9,714 nt of DNA from the NCBI RefSeq assembly GCF_958350005.1, contig NZ_CATWFF010000077.1, forward strand, positions 1-9,714. The letters are read 5' to 3'. Made by a program: the position numbers and the translations under genes. Under the pieces are notes generated by a model. That model searched no databases. It was not told the origin of the DNA and saw nothing but the letters and a program-made list of their open reading frames with translations. The stretch comes from an uncultured Megasphaera sp. GTDB lineage: Bacteria > Bacillota > Negativicutes > Veillonellales > Megasphaeraceae. Shown here piece by piece: positions 1 through 6,509 of this stretch (position 1 is its first letter; each line of letters starts with the position of its first letter).

Positions 1-565
1 CCGTAATTCCCCAAATTTTATAGTTTTTGTACGTATATATGCGCACCGTATAGGTGCGGCGCTGTTTCCAGCCGACCTGATTTGACGCCGACAGGCCCGG
101 AGGAAATCCCGGCGCCGGCCGCGTGGCCAGTTCGATGCGGGCCCGTTCCGGCGTATGATGGGCAAACCAGTCCAGGGGCACGGTGAAGATATGGTCGATT
201 TCGGCGGCACTCAGGGACAGGTCCATCGTATCCACATAGGCTGCAAAGGGCCATACAGTTACGCCCACAGGCGATTCGACATAGTCCAGGGGCCCCCAGA
301 CGTGGATATGCGATGCCGAAATGCCCAGCTCTTCCCTCGTTTCCCGCAGGGCTGCCGCCAGGGGCGAAGCATCGCCGGCTTCAATGGCACCGCCGGGAAA
401 GCATATGTCTCCTGGCTGCCAGTGCAGCCGGGAGCTGCGCACTTCAAACAGGGCGTGTTCCTCACCGTCTACCAGCACAACAGGTACCAGTACGGCGCAG
501 GGTATCGTATTCATACAGGAATTCTGCCGGACTACCCGTTCCGGCCACGGTGCCGTTCTGTCCAT
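1..565 (-). CDS. NUDIX hydrolase, NudL-type CoA diphosphatase family (3' end beyond window)
   Basis: The family hydrolyses the pyrophosphate bond of coenzyme A or related nucleotides in the cytoplasm. I translated 188 codons in frame with no stop, so the C-terminus lies outside the left edge. Residues 39-58 match the UPF0035 signature that precedes the NUDIX box in CoA diphosphatases (LFEVRSSRL, then a Gly and CFPGG). The box follows at about 58-81 (GGAIEAGDAS, then ALRETREELG), with Glu75, Glu78 and Glu79 as expected metal ligands. Further family marks are SPVGVTVWPF near 98-107, TVPLDWF near 128-134 and YKIWGIT at the edge, matching the usual C-terminal WG(A/I)TA. The ATG at 565 has GAGGAGG eight bases upstream. 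It lies downstream of leuS on the same strand, with a terminator between them. NUDIX membership is sure; CoA as substrate is inferred from the signature. Confidence 0.88.
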   Translation of the reverse strand, partial: MDRTAPWPERVVRQNSCMNTIPCAVLVPVVLVDGEEHALFEVRSSRLHWQPGDICFPGGAIEAGDASPLAAALRETREELGISASHIHVWGPLDYVESPVGVTVWPFAAYVDTMDLSLSAAEIDHIFTVPLDWFAHHTPERARIELATRPAPGFPPGLSASNQVGWKQRRTYTVRIYTYKNYKIWGIT

Positions 566-573
566 AGGACCAA

Positions 574-580
574 CCTCCTC
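574..580 (-). promoter_or_regulatory. Ribosome binding site of the NUDIX gene
   Basis: GAGGAGG read on the minus strand lies eight bases before the ATG at 565. It fixes the start of the NUDIX gene and rules out the later in-frame ATG at residue 18. It sits only about ten bases past the U-tract of the preceding terminator. Confidence 0.75.
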
Positions 581-589
581 GCCTTTCAG

Positions 590-624
590 AAAAAAAGAGG
601 ATGTCCGTTCACGCAGACATCCTC
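590..624 (-). terminator. Intrinsic terminator after leuS
   Basis: On the minus strand a perfect 9-bp stem, GAGGATGTC (624-616) with GACATCCTC (605-597), encloses a 10-base loop and is followed by seven T residues (596-590). It begins about 20 bases past the leuS stop codon and ends 25 bases before the NUDIX start. It should end most leuS transcripts, leaving the NUDIX gene dependent on read-through or on a promoter I cannot see. Confidence 0.88.
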
Positions 625-645
625 CGGTATACATGGCATCGATTA

Positions 646-3129
646 TTATTTCACAACGATGTTAATAATTTTTTTCGGTACAACAATGAACTTGACGATC
701 TTCTTGCCTTCAATAAGAGACTGAACGCGCGGTATGGCCAGAACCAGCTTCTGCACGGCATCGGCGTCGGTTTCGACAGGAACGGTAATCCGGTCGCGGA
801 CTTTGCCGTTAATCTGAACAGGCAGTTCGATTTCATCGACAACAAGGGCCGTTTCATCGACTTTGGGCCACTGCTGCTGATGTACGCTGCCTTCAAAGCC
901 GGAAATATGCCACAGTTCTTCGGCAATATGCGGCGTAAAGGGCGCCATGATCTTGAGCAGATTCGTATTTGCTTCTACGGCTACGTCGGTGTGAATCGTC
1001 TTCTGTCCGTTCACATAAGCATACATGGCATTGACATATTCCATAATGGCGCTGACAGCCGTATTCAGGGCGTAATTGCCGTCCGTGCCCTTTACATCTT
1101 CCGTCACTTTGGCAATGGACTGGTATTCCAGACGGCGCAGTTCCTTTTCTGCTTCCGTCAGATCGCCGCCAGCCGTGCCTGTTTTGGCCAGGTCATTGTA
1201 CTGATGGACAATACGCCATACGCGGTTCAGGAAGCGGTAGCAGCCGTCAACACCGGCATCGGACCAGTCCAGATCCCGTTCAGGCGGAGCGGCAAACAGA
1301 ATGAACAGCCGTCCCGTATCGGCACCGTATTTATGGATAATATCTTCAGGAGATACGATATTGCCCTTCGATTTGGACATTTTACTGCCGTCCAGGAGCA
1401 CCATGCCCTGCGTCAGGAGCCGTTCAAACGGTTCTACGGCATCGACCAGGCCGGCATCATGGAAAACTTTCATGAAGAACCGGGAATACATGAGGTGCAG
1501 AATGGCGTGTTCAATGCCGCCAATATACTGGTCTACGTTCATCCAGTGATTGGCTTTCTTCGGGTCCCAGGGCTTTTCATCATTGCGGGCATCTGTATAG
1601 CGCAGGTAGTACCACGACGAGCAGACGAACGTATCCATCGTATCCGTTTCCCGCGTTGCCGGGCCGCCGCATTTCGGGCATGTGCAGTGTACGAAGTGTT
1701 CACTCGTTGCCAGCGGCGATACGGCACCGGCTGTGAACTTGACGTCTGTCGGCAGCTTGACAGGAAGCTGATCTTCCGGAACGAGCTGTTCGCCGCATTT
1801 GGGGCAGTAAATAATGGGAATAGGCGCACCCCAGTAGCGCTGACGGGAAATAAGCCAGTCCCGGAGCTTGAAGTTAACCGTTCCCTTGCCCAGGTCGTGT
1901 TCGACGAGCCATTTCGTAATGGCTTTGCGCCCTTCTTCGTCTGTCAGGCCGTCGAATTCGCCGGAATTAACCAGTGTGCCCGGATCATGATAGGCTTCGG
2001 TCATCGTGTCCAGATCGAGGGTCTTGTCGGCATTCTGTACGACCAGATGAATGGGCAGATGGAATTTTTTGGCAAATTCCCAGTCACGCTGATCGTGAGC
2101 CGGAACGCCCATGACGGCGCCAGTACCGTAATCAGCCAAAACGTAGTTGGCGATCCAGATAGGTACCTTTTCGTTATTCACCGGGTTGACTGCATAGGCG
2201 CCGGTAAACATGCCTTCTTTTTCGGCATCATTCGACGTCCGTTCGATGTCGCTCATGTTCTTCATGCGCGTAATAAAGGCCTGCAGTTCCGCTTCATTGG
2301 CCTTGCCTTTAATCAGTTCCTGCACATAGGCGTGTTCCGGTGCCAGTACGATGTAGGTTACGCCGAAAATCGTATCGACACGGGTCGAGAACATGGGGAT
2401 CTTCTTGCCGATTTCCGGAATATCAAAGGAGAATTCTGCCCCTTCACTGCGGCCGATCCAGTTCTTCTGCATCGTCTTGACCCGTTCCGGCCAGCCTGGC
2501 AGCAGCTTCAGATCGTCCAGGAGGCGATCGGCATAATCTGTGATTTTAAAGAACCACTGTTTCAGGTCCTTTTTGACTACCGGCGTGTCACAGCGCCAGC
2601 ACAGGCCGTCAATAACCTGTTCATTGGCAAGGACGGTATTGCACTTTTCACACCAGTTGACCTTGGCTTCCTTGCGGTATGCCAGTCCCCGCTTATAGAG
2701 GAGTTCAAAAATCCACTGGGTCCACTTGTAATACTTTTCATGACAGGTCGCTACTTCCCGATCCCAGTCATACGACAGGCCCAGAGCTTTCTGCTGACGC
2801 GTCATATTGGCAATGTTGCTGAACGTCCAGTCGGCAGGCGGAATATTGTGCTTAATGGCCGCATTTTCCGCAGGCATGCCAAAAGCGTCATACCCCATGG
2901 GATGGAGTACGTTATAGCCGAGCATGCGGCGGTACCGGGCGATGACGTCGCCAATCGTATAATTGCGGACATGGCCCATATGGAGATTGCCCGAAGGATA
3001 CGGGAACATTTCCAGTACATAATACGGCGGTTTGCCTGTATCTTCGGTGCAGCAGTCACATTTGCTTTCTTCCCACACATGCTGCCATTTCTTTTCTATT
3101 TCTTGGGGAATATATTTTTCCACTATCAT
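646..3129 (-). CDS. leuS: Leucyl-tRNA synthetase
   Basis: Class Ia synthetase that charges tRNA-Leu with leucine in the cytoplasm; 827 residues, normal for the bacterial enzyme. The catalytic HIGH motif is HMGH at 50-53 in the context FPYPSGNLHMGH. Cysteines 160, 163, 177 and 180 form the first zinc knuckle; 442, 445, 482, 484 and 487 lie in a second Cys cluster. The CP1 editing domain shows STRVDTIFGV near 248-257 and GTGAVMGVPAHDQRD near 335-349, with Asp346 as the expected editing residue. KMSKS is at 583-587, followed by the anticodon-binding domain and the C-terminal INGKVRDRI region. Start choice is uncertain: AGGAGG at 3138-3133 is only three bases from the ATG at 3129 but nine from the in-frame GTG at 3123, so the protein may start two codons later. 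The gene has its own promoter and is followed by a terminator. No T-box leader fits in the short 5' region. Confidence 0.98.
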   Translation of the reverse strand: MIVEKYIPQEIEKKWQHVWEESKCDCCTEDTGKPPYYVLEMFPYPSGNLHMGHVRNYTIGDVIARYRRMLGYNVLHPMGYDAFGMPAENAAIKHNIPPADWTFSNIANMTRQQKALGLSYDWDREVATCHEKYYKWTQWIFELLYKRGLAYRKEAKVNWCEKCNTVLANEQVIDGLCWRCDTPVVKKDLKQWFFKITDYADRLLDDLKLLPGWPERVKTMQKNWIGRSEGAEFSFDIPEIGKKIPMFSTRVDTIFGVTYIVLAPEHAYVQELIKGKANEAELQAFITRMKNMSDIERTSNDAEKEGMFTGAYAVNPVNNEKVPIWIANYVLADYGTGAVMGVPAHDQRDWEFAKKFHLPIHLVVQNADKTLDLDTMTEAYHDPGTLVNSGEFDGLTDEEGRKAITKWLVEHDLGKGTVNFKLRDWLISRQRYWGAPIPIIYCPKCGEQLVPEDQLPVKLPTDVKFTAGAVSPLATSEHFVHCTCPKCGGPATRETDTMDTFVCSSWYYLRYTDARNDEKPWDPKKANHWMNVDQYIGGIEHAILHLMYSRFFMKVFHDAGLVDAVEPFERLLTQGMVLLDGSKMSKSKGNIVSPEDIIHKYGADTGRLFILFAAPPERDLDWSDAGVDGCYRFLNRVWRIVHQYNDLAKTGTAGGDLTEAEKELRRLEYQSIAKVTEDVKGTDGNYALNTAVSAIMEYVNAMYAYVNGQKTIHTDVAVEANTNLLKIMAPFTPHIAEELWHISGFEGSVHQQQWPKVDETALVVDEIELPVQINGKVRDRITVPVETDADAVQKLVLAIPRVQSLIEGKKIVKFIVVPKKIINIVVK

Positions 3130-3188
3130 TGGCCTCCTATTTTGCGTCCAGAACGGTAAAACGCGCCGTCGCAGAGTTACATAATAAT

Positions 3189-3217
3189 ATTATAATGTTC
3201 TCATTTCATCAAGTCAA
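3189..3217 (-). promoter_or_regulatory. Sigma-70-type promoter of leuS
   Basis: On the minus strand TTGACT (3217-3212) and a perfect TATAAT (3194-3189) are separated by exactly 17 bases. Transcription should start near 3182, giving a leader of about 53 bases to the leuS ATG. The -35 box overlaps the last codons of the GH18 gene, which ends at 3209. Confidence 0.8.
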
Positions 3218-4885
3218 TTCATGTTTTGCAAAATTATCCCAGAACTGCGGCGATTCGAAGCCTTTGCGCCACAGGCTGACCCCTCCCAGCTGGTATGTCG
3301 TCACCAGTTCGGCTTTGGCTTTCAGGGACTGTTCGTCTTCAAACCAGATTTTGACCCGTCCTGTCTCCAGGGGCACGTCGAGGACATACAGGTGCAGGGC
3401 ATCGTCCCACTTCACGTAGGACTTGTATTTCTCCCGCACCGCTTCGCTGTCGGCCATAGACAAGGTGCGGACAAACAATTTGGGCTTACGGGGAGCCTTT
3501 GTGCGTTTGCTGTTACCATCTGGAAGGTCGGCCTTGCTTCCCCTTGCCGCTCTGTCCGTATCCGGCACAGGCGCCGCCGGATTCGCAGCGGGCGCCGTCT
3601 TCTTCGTCCCGGCCAGAGGGGGCCACAGATTCAGGTCTGCCGGCAGTTCTTTGCCGTCAGCCGATTCATACCACAGGCGCATGTACAGAGGCATTCCCAA
3701 AATGAGCTTATGGGCGCCGACGAGGGGCACCATATCCTGAACGGCTTTTTCCACCCACGGCAGCGAGGCTACCGGTCCGGCAACGGGGCTGGTACGGCCG
3801 TACTGGTCATAGGCCATGACCATGAGATAATCCAGACTGGATGCCAGAGCCTGCCGGTCATAGACGAGAGACCAGTTGGGACTGTCCGACAGGGGCGTCA
3901 CATCCATGGAGACCTGCAGGCCATAGGCATGACAGGCCTTGCTGACAGCTGCGACAAAGCGGGTCAGGCCGTCGCGGTCGGCATAGTTAATATTTTCAAA
4001 GTCCAGATTGTAACCTTTAAATTCATATAATAAGGCATAGCCAATGAGCTCCTGAATGAGCTGTTCCTGCAGCCGTTCATCCTGCAAAATCCGATGGGTC
4101 AGGTCAGGGTCAAAATTGTTGTCCACCAGAGGCCACATGGCATAGCCCTTGCTGGCATAGGTTTCAGCGAGCATATCAAAATCGGGGTTGCGCAGCAATA
4201 CGCCCGTGTCACTGAGGCGAAAGGCACAGGGCGACATGACAGGCTGCGCCGTCTGCAGTGCCGGCAGCGGCGCTTCTTCGTCCATCTTGGGGTCCCAGAA
4301 CAGGACGAGCCCCATCTTTCCCTGTTTCTGCACAGCTGCCGGCGCAGTCGTATCTGGCTTTACCTGCTGCAGCATAGGCGCCACCCGCGTCGGTTTTCGC
4401 GGCGGATACAGTTCATTCTGCGTTTCGCCGAGGACATAGCCAATGCCCAGAGGCCGGCGGACGTGGCGGATATTGATGGTCCGCTTCCCGTCCCGGACGT
4501 CCCGTCCCGGCAGGCGCAGGGCCACGTAGTCGTTGAGCCATGGCGAAGAGCCGTCACTGGCCGGCGGCAGGCGGAACCAGTAGGTCCCCTCTGCTTCATC
4601 GGCCCTGTAAATGCCGTACTGCTCCAGGGCTTTGTCCGATACGAGCCACCGCCCTTTTTCCTCGACAATCTTCATGCCGTTTACGACTTCGTCGGGAATG
4701 GGATTGTTCACTTTAGGCACGGAAAATGCCGGGTCCACCATTTTGGAGGCTGATGCTGATGCCGTATCGGCCATCTTCTTTTCTACAGGCCCATCGGCCT
4801 TGTCTGCTGCCCAGACCGGGAACTGTACAGCCCAGCTGATGCAGGCAGCAGCACAGACCAGCTGCAGCCATCGATACCGTTTCAT
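3209..4885 (-). CDS. Exported glycosyl hydrolase family 18-type protein
   Basis: Predicted secreted or periplasmic protein of 558 residues with a GH18 TIM barrel, the fold of chitinases and of YaaH-like enzymes that act on N-acetylglucosamine polymers or peptidoglycan. Residues 1-26 form a signal peptide (basic start, hydrophobic core, VWA then A). A Ser/Ala-rich linker follows, then an N-terminal domain of unknown type (about 55-160). The barrel starts near 190 (GLVLFWDP). The active-site strand is GYNLDFENI at 291-299, with Glu297 as the expected acid/base. MAYDQYG at 357-363, LILGMPLYMRLW near 394-405 and LGGVSLWRKG near 533-542 are typical of the family. A Pro/Ala/Lys-rich stretch (about 428-469) looks like an insertion in the barrel. 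The usual first Asp of DGxxxDxE is Lys290. AGGAG lies seven bases before the ATG. It is divergent from lgt; no terminator separates it from leuS. The substrate is unknown. Confidence 0.85.
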   Translation of the reverse strand: MKRYRWLQLVCAAACISWAVQFPVWAADKADGPVEKKMADTASASASKMVDPAFSVPKVNNPIPDEVVNGMKIVEEKGRWLVSDKALEQYGIYRADEAEGTYWFRLPPASDGSSPWLNDYVALRLPGRDVRDGKRTINIRHVRRPLGIGYVLGETQNELYPPRKPTRVAPMLQQVKPDTTAPAAVQKQGKMGLVLFWDPKMDEEAPLPALQTAQPVMSPCAFRLSDTGVLLRNPDFDMLAETYASKGYAMWPLVDNNFDPDLTHRILQDERLQEQLIQELIGYALLYEFKGYNLDFENINYADRDGLTRFVAAVSKACHAYGLQVSMDVTPLSDSPNWSLVYDRQALASSLDYLMVMAYDQYGRTSPVAGPVASLPWVEKAVQDMVPLVGAHKLILGMPLYMRLWYESADGKELPADLNLWPPLAGTKKTAPAANPAAPVPDTDRAARGSKADLPDGNSKRTKAPRKPKLFVRTLSMADSEAVREKYKSYVKWDDALHLYVLDVPLETGRVKIWFEDEQSLKAKAELVTTYQLGGVSLWRKGFESPQFWDNFAKHELT

Positions 4886-4958
4886 ACTTCCACTCCTGTC
4901 TTATCTGTCCAGAAACTGGCGATATGCGCGTTTTTTCTGGTAAATTCTGAAAAATCAA

Positions 4959-5004
4959 GTATAATGAATAGGCAGGTTTTCCCTGCATATAGTTAGCATT
5001 ATAC
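4959..5004. repeat. Nested inverted repeats between GH18 and lgt
   Basis: The outer arms GTATAATG (4959-4966) and CATTATAC (4997-5004) are perfect 8-base inverted copies. Inside them lies a smaller hairpin, GCAGG (4972-4976) and CCTGC (4982-4986). Each outer arm contains a TATAAT -10 box, one per strand, so the structure may simply be the divergent promoter pair, or an operator controlling it. Confidence 0.6.
4960..4965 (+). promoter_or_regulatory. Candidate -10 box for lgt
   Basis: A perfect TATAAT lies about 60 bases before the lgt start, but I see no convincing -35 at 16-18 bases; the nearest candidate, TTCTGG at 4935-4940, needs a 19-base spacer. A short hairpin follows in the presumed leader. 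Confidence 0.35.
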
Positions 5005-5006
5005 CA
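4998..5006 (-). promoter_or_regulatory. Candidate extended -10 promoter for the GH18 gene
   Basis: TGGTATAAT on the minus strand fits an extended -10 element. No good -35 box lies upstream. It would give a leader of roughly 105 bases to the GH18 start and sits next to the lgt ribosome binding site. This is an inference from the motif alone. Confidence 0.4.
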
Positions 5007-5010
5007 CAAA

Positions 5011-5016
5011 AGGGGG
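5011..5016 (+). promoter_or_regulatory. Ribosome binding site deciding the TTG start of lgt
   Basis: AGGGGG lies eight bases upstream of the TTG at 5025. It supports the non-ATG start, since the next in-frame ATG (residue 21) would remove part of the first conserved segment. Confidence 0.7.
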
Positions 5017-5024
5017 CATTTCGA

Positions 5025-5822
5025 TTGCATCAGTACTTATTTTTCATCGGATCCTTTCCCATCCGCGCCTACGGGCTGCTGTTTATGCTGGGAATCATTT
5101 CCGCCGGTCTGACGGCGTATTATATAATGAAGCGCGATGGCCGTGGCTGGCACGTCCACATGTTTGACTTCACCCTCTGCTGCGGCCTGGCCGGCATCGT
5201 CGGCGGACGGCTCTGGGACGTGTTCTTCTTCGACTGGGCCTACTATCAGCATCACCTGCTGGAAATTCCCTTCGTCTGGCAAGGGGGCATGGCCATTCAG
5301 GGCGGCCTTATCTTCGGCGCCATTGCCGGCATTCTGTACACGCGCCGCCACGGCATTGACACGTGGGCCTTCGGCGATCTCCTGGCACCGGCCATCATCC
5401 TGGGCCAGTCCGTAGGCCGCATGGCCAATCTCATGAACGGCGACGCTTTTGGCCATCCGACAGGCGGCAATTTCGGCATTCTCTATCCGGACACGACCCT
5501 GGCCTACCGCACCTACGGCAATCAGCCCCTGTGGCCGGCAGAGATCTGGGAAGGACAGCTCGACATTATCGCCTTCGTAGTCCTCCTGTTTTACAGTTCC
5601 TTTCCTCATAAAAAAGGTCAGGTCTTCTGCCTGTACGTCATGCTGTACGCAGTGGAACGGTTCTTCCTGGAATTTCTCCGCGGCGATTACGTCAGCCTGA
5701 CGCTGGGCCTGAAATCGGCGCAGCTGACGAGCGTCACCGCCTTCGCCATCGCCCTGGCAGTCTTCCTCTATCTGCAGTGGAACGGAACGGTCGATACGGC
5801 AGATAAGGGCCAGCAGGCCTGA
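5025..5822 (+). CDS. lgt: Phosphatidylglycerol-prolipoprotein diacylglyceryl transferase
   Basis: Integral membrane enzyme that moves diacylglycerol from phosphatidylglycerol to the lipobox cysteine of prolipoproteins, the first step of lipoprotein maturation. It has 265 residues, normal length, with about seven hydrophobic segments. Aligned by eye to the E. coli enzyme, Tyr16 matches Tyr26, Arg132 and Asn135 in GRMANLMNGD match Arg143 and Asn146, Gly143 matches Gly154, and Tyr208, Arg212 and Glu216 match Tyr235, Arg239 and Glu243. Gln92 stands where E. coli has His103, and Asp140 replaces Glu151. The start is TTG: AGGGGG (5011-5016) lies eight bases upstream, no ATG is near, and the N-terminus MHQYLFFIGSFPIRAYGLLF aligns with family starts. 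It is divergent from the GH18 gene, monocistronic, and followed by a terminator. Confidence 0.95.
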   Translation: MHQYLFFIGSFPIRAYGLLFMLGIISAGLTAYYIMKRDGRGWHVHMFDFTLCCGLAGIVGGRLWDVFFFDWAYYQHHLLEIPFVWQGGMAIQGGLIFGAIAGILYTRRHGIDTWAFGDLLAPAIILGQSVGRMANLMNGDAFGHPTGGNFGILYPDTTLAYRTYGNQPLWPAEIWEGQLDIIAFVVLLFYSSFPHKKGQVFCLYVMLYAVERFFLEFLRGDYVSLTLGLKSAQLTSVTAFAIALAVFLYLQWNGTVDTADKGQQA

Positions 5823-5911
5823 GCACCGCCAGCCGGACACACACAGGATACCTGAGGTTCCTGGCTGTCTGCACCCCGCCTGTATCTGCCGCACAATACT
5901 ACGTATACGAC

Positions 5912-5950
5912 AACAGAGCCGCCGCAGTACGCGACGGCTCTGTTTGTTTA
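5912..5950 (+). terminator. Terminator of lgt, between convergent genes
   Basis: A perfect 10-bp stem, AACAGAGCCG (5912-5921) with CGGCTCTGTT (5935-5944), has a 13-base loop and is followed by TTGTTTA on the plus strand. It ends lgt transcripts about 90 bases past the stop. Because it lies directly against the stop codon of the minus-strand peroxiredoxin gene (5948-5950), it may also serve that gene, although the T-run on that side is poor. Confidence 0.8.
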
Positions 5951-6409
5951 TGCCTGAGGCAGTTCTTTCAGCATTTTCTTCGGATTGTCACCGGGACGGA
6001 CCTTGCCGAAGGCCCTGGCGATGACGCCATTTTCATCAATCAAATAGGTGGACCGTTCAATGCCCATGTACTTGCGTCCGTACATGCTCTTTTCCTTCCA
6101 CACGTCGTACTGCTGAATGATCGCCTTGTCTTCATCAGACAGAAGCGTAAAGGGCAGGTTATATTTCTCCTGAAATTTCTTGTGCGATGCCACACTGTCC
6201 TTGCTGATGCCAATGACGACAGCGTCTTTTTCCTGAAACTGCGGATACAATTCTGCAAATCCGCAGGCCTGTTTCGTACATCCTGCCGTATCATCTTTGG
6301 GATAAAAATACAAAACGACTTTCTTTCCTTTGAAATCATGAAGCGCCACAGTCTTCCCATCCTGATCAGGCAGGGAAAAATCCGGCGCAACCATACCAAT
6401 TTCCAACAT
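5948..6409 (-). CDS. bcp: Thioredoxin-dependent peroxiredoxin, Bcp/PrxQ type
   Basis: Cytoplasmic thiol peroxidase that reduces hydrogen peroxide and organic peroxides with electrons from thioredoxin; 153 residues, typical length. The N-terminus GMVAPDFSLPDQDGKTV is the family opening. The active site YPKDDTAGCTKQACGF gives peroxidatic Cys44 and, five residues on, Cys49 as the resolving cysteine of an atypical 2-Cys enzyme, as in E. coli Bcp (Cys45/Cys50). VVIGISKDSVASHKKF (64-79), LPFTLLSDED (85-94) and STYLIDENG (120-128) are also conserved. Start choice: GGAGG ends one base before an ATG at 6415 but seven before the ATG at 6409, so I prefer 6409; the frame stays open upstream to 6652 but that part resembles nothing and overlaps the neighbour. 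I see no clear promoter or terminator between it and the LtaS-like gene 100 bases upstream, so co-transcription is possible. Confidence 0.95.
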   Translation of the reverse strand: MLEIGMVAPDFSLPDQDGKTVALHDFKGKKVVLYFYPKDDTAGCTKQACGFAELYPQFQEKDAVVIGISKDSVASHKKFQEKYNLPFTLLSDEDKAIIQQYDVWKEKSMYGRKYMGIERSTYLIDENGVIARAFGKVRPGDNPKKMLKELPQA

Positions 6410-6509
6410 ATCCATTCCTCCGTTCCAACAATAAAACAACAACATATATACCTGCAGCCAATACAGCTTAGACTGCTTATATCCTATCACAGGTATCCGA
6501 ATCTGGCAT

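Noticed and set aside
601..3159. 852-codon open frame on the plus strand across leuS
   Set aside because: It lies exactly opposite leuS, which has every family motif; the product resembles no protein and arises because the antisense frame of this codon usage lacks stops.
3221..4753. Plus-strand open frames of 269 and 219 codons across the GH18 gene
   Set aside because: They are shadows of the GH18 coding strand, with no ribosome binding site and no recognisable domain.
5037..5894. 285-codon open frame antisense to lgt
   Set aside because: Lgt on the plus strand is unmistakable; the antisense product has low-complexity composition and no recognisable domain.
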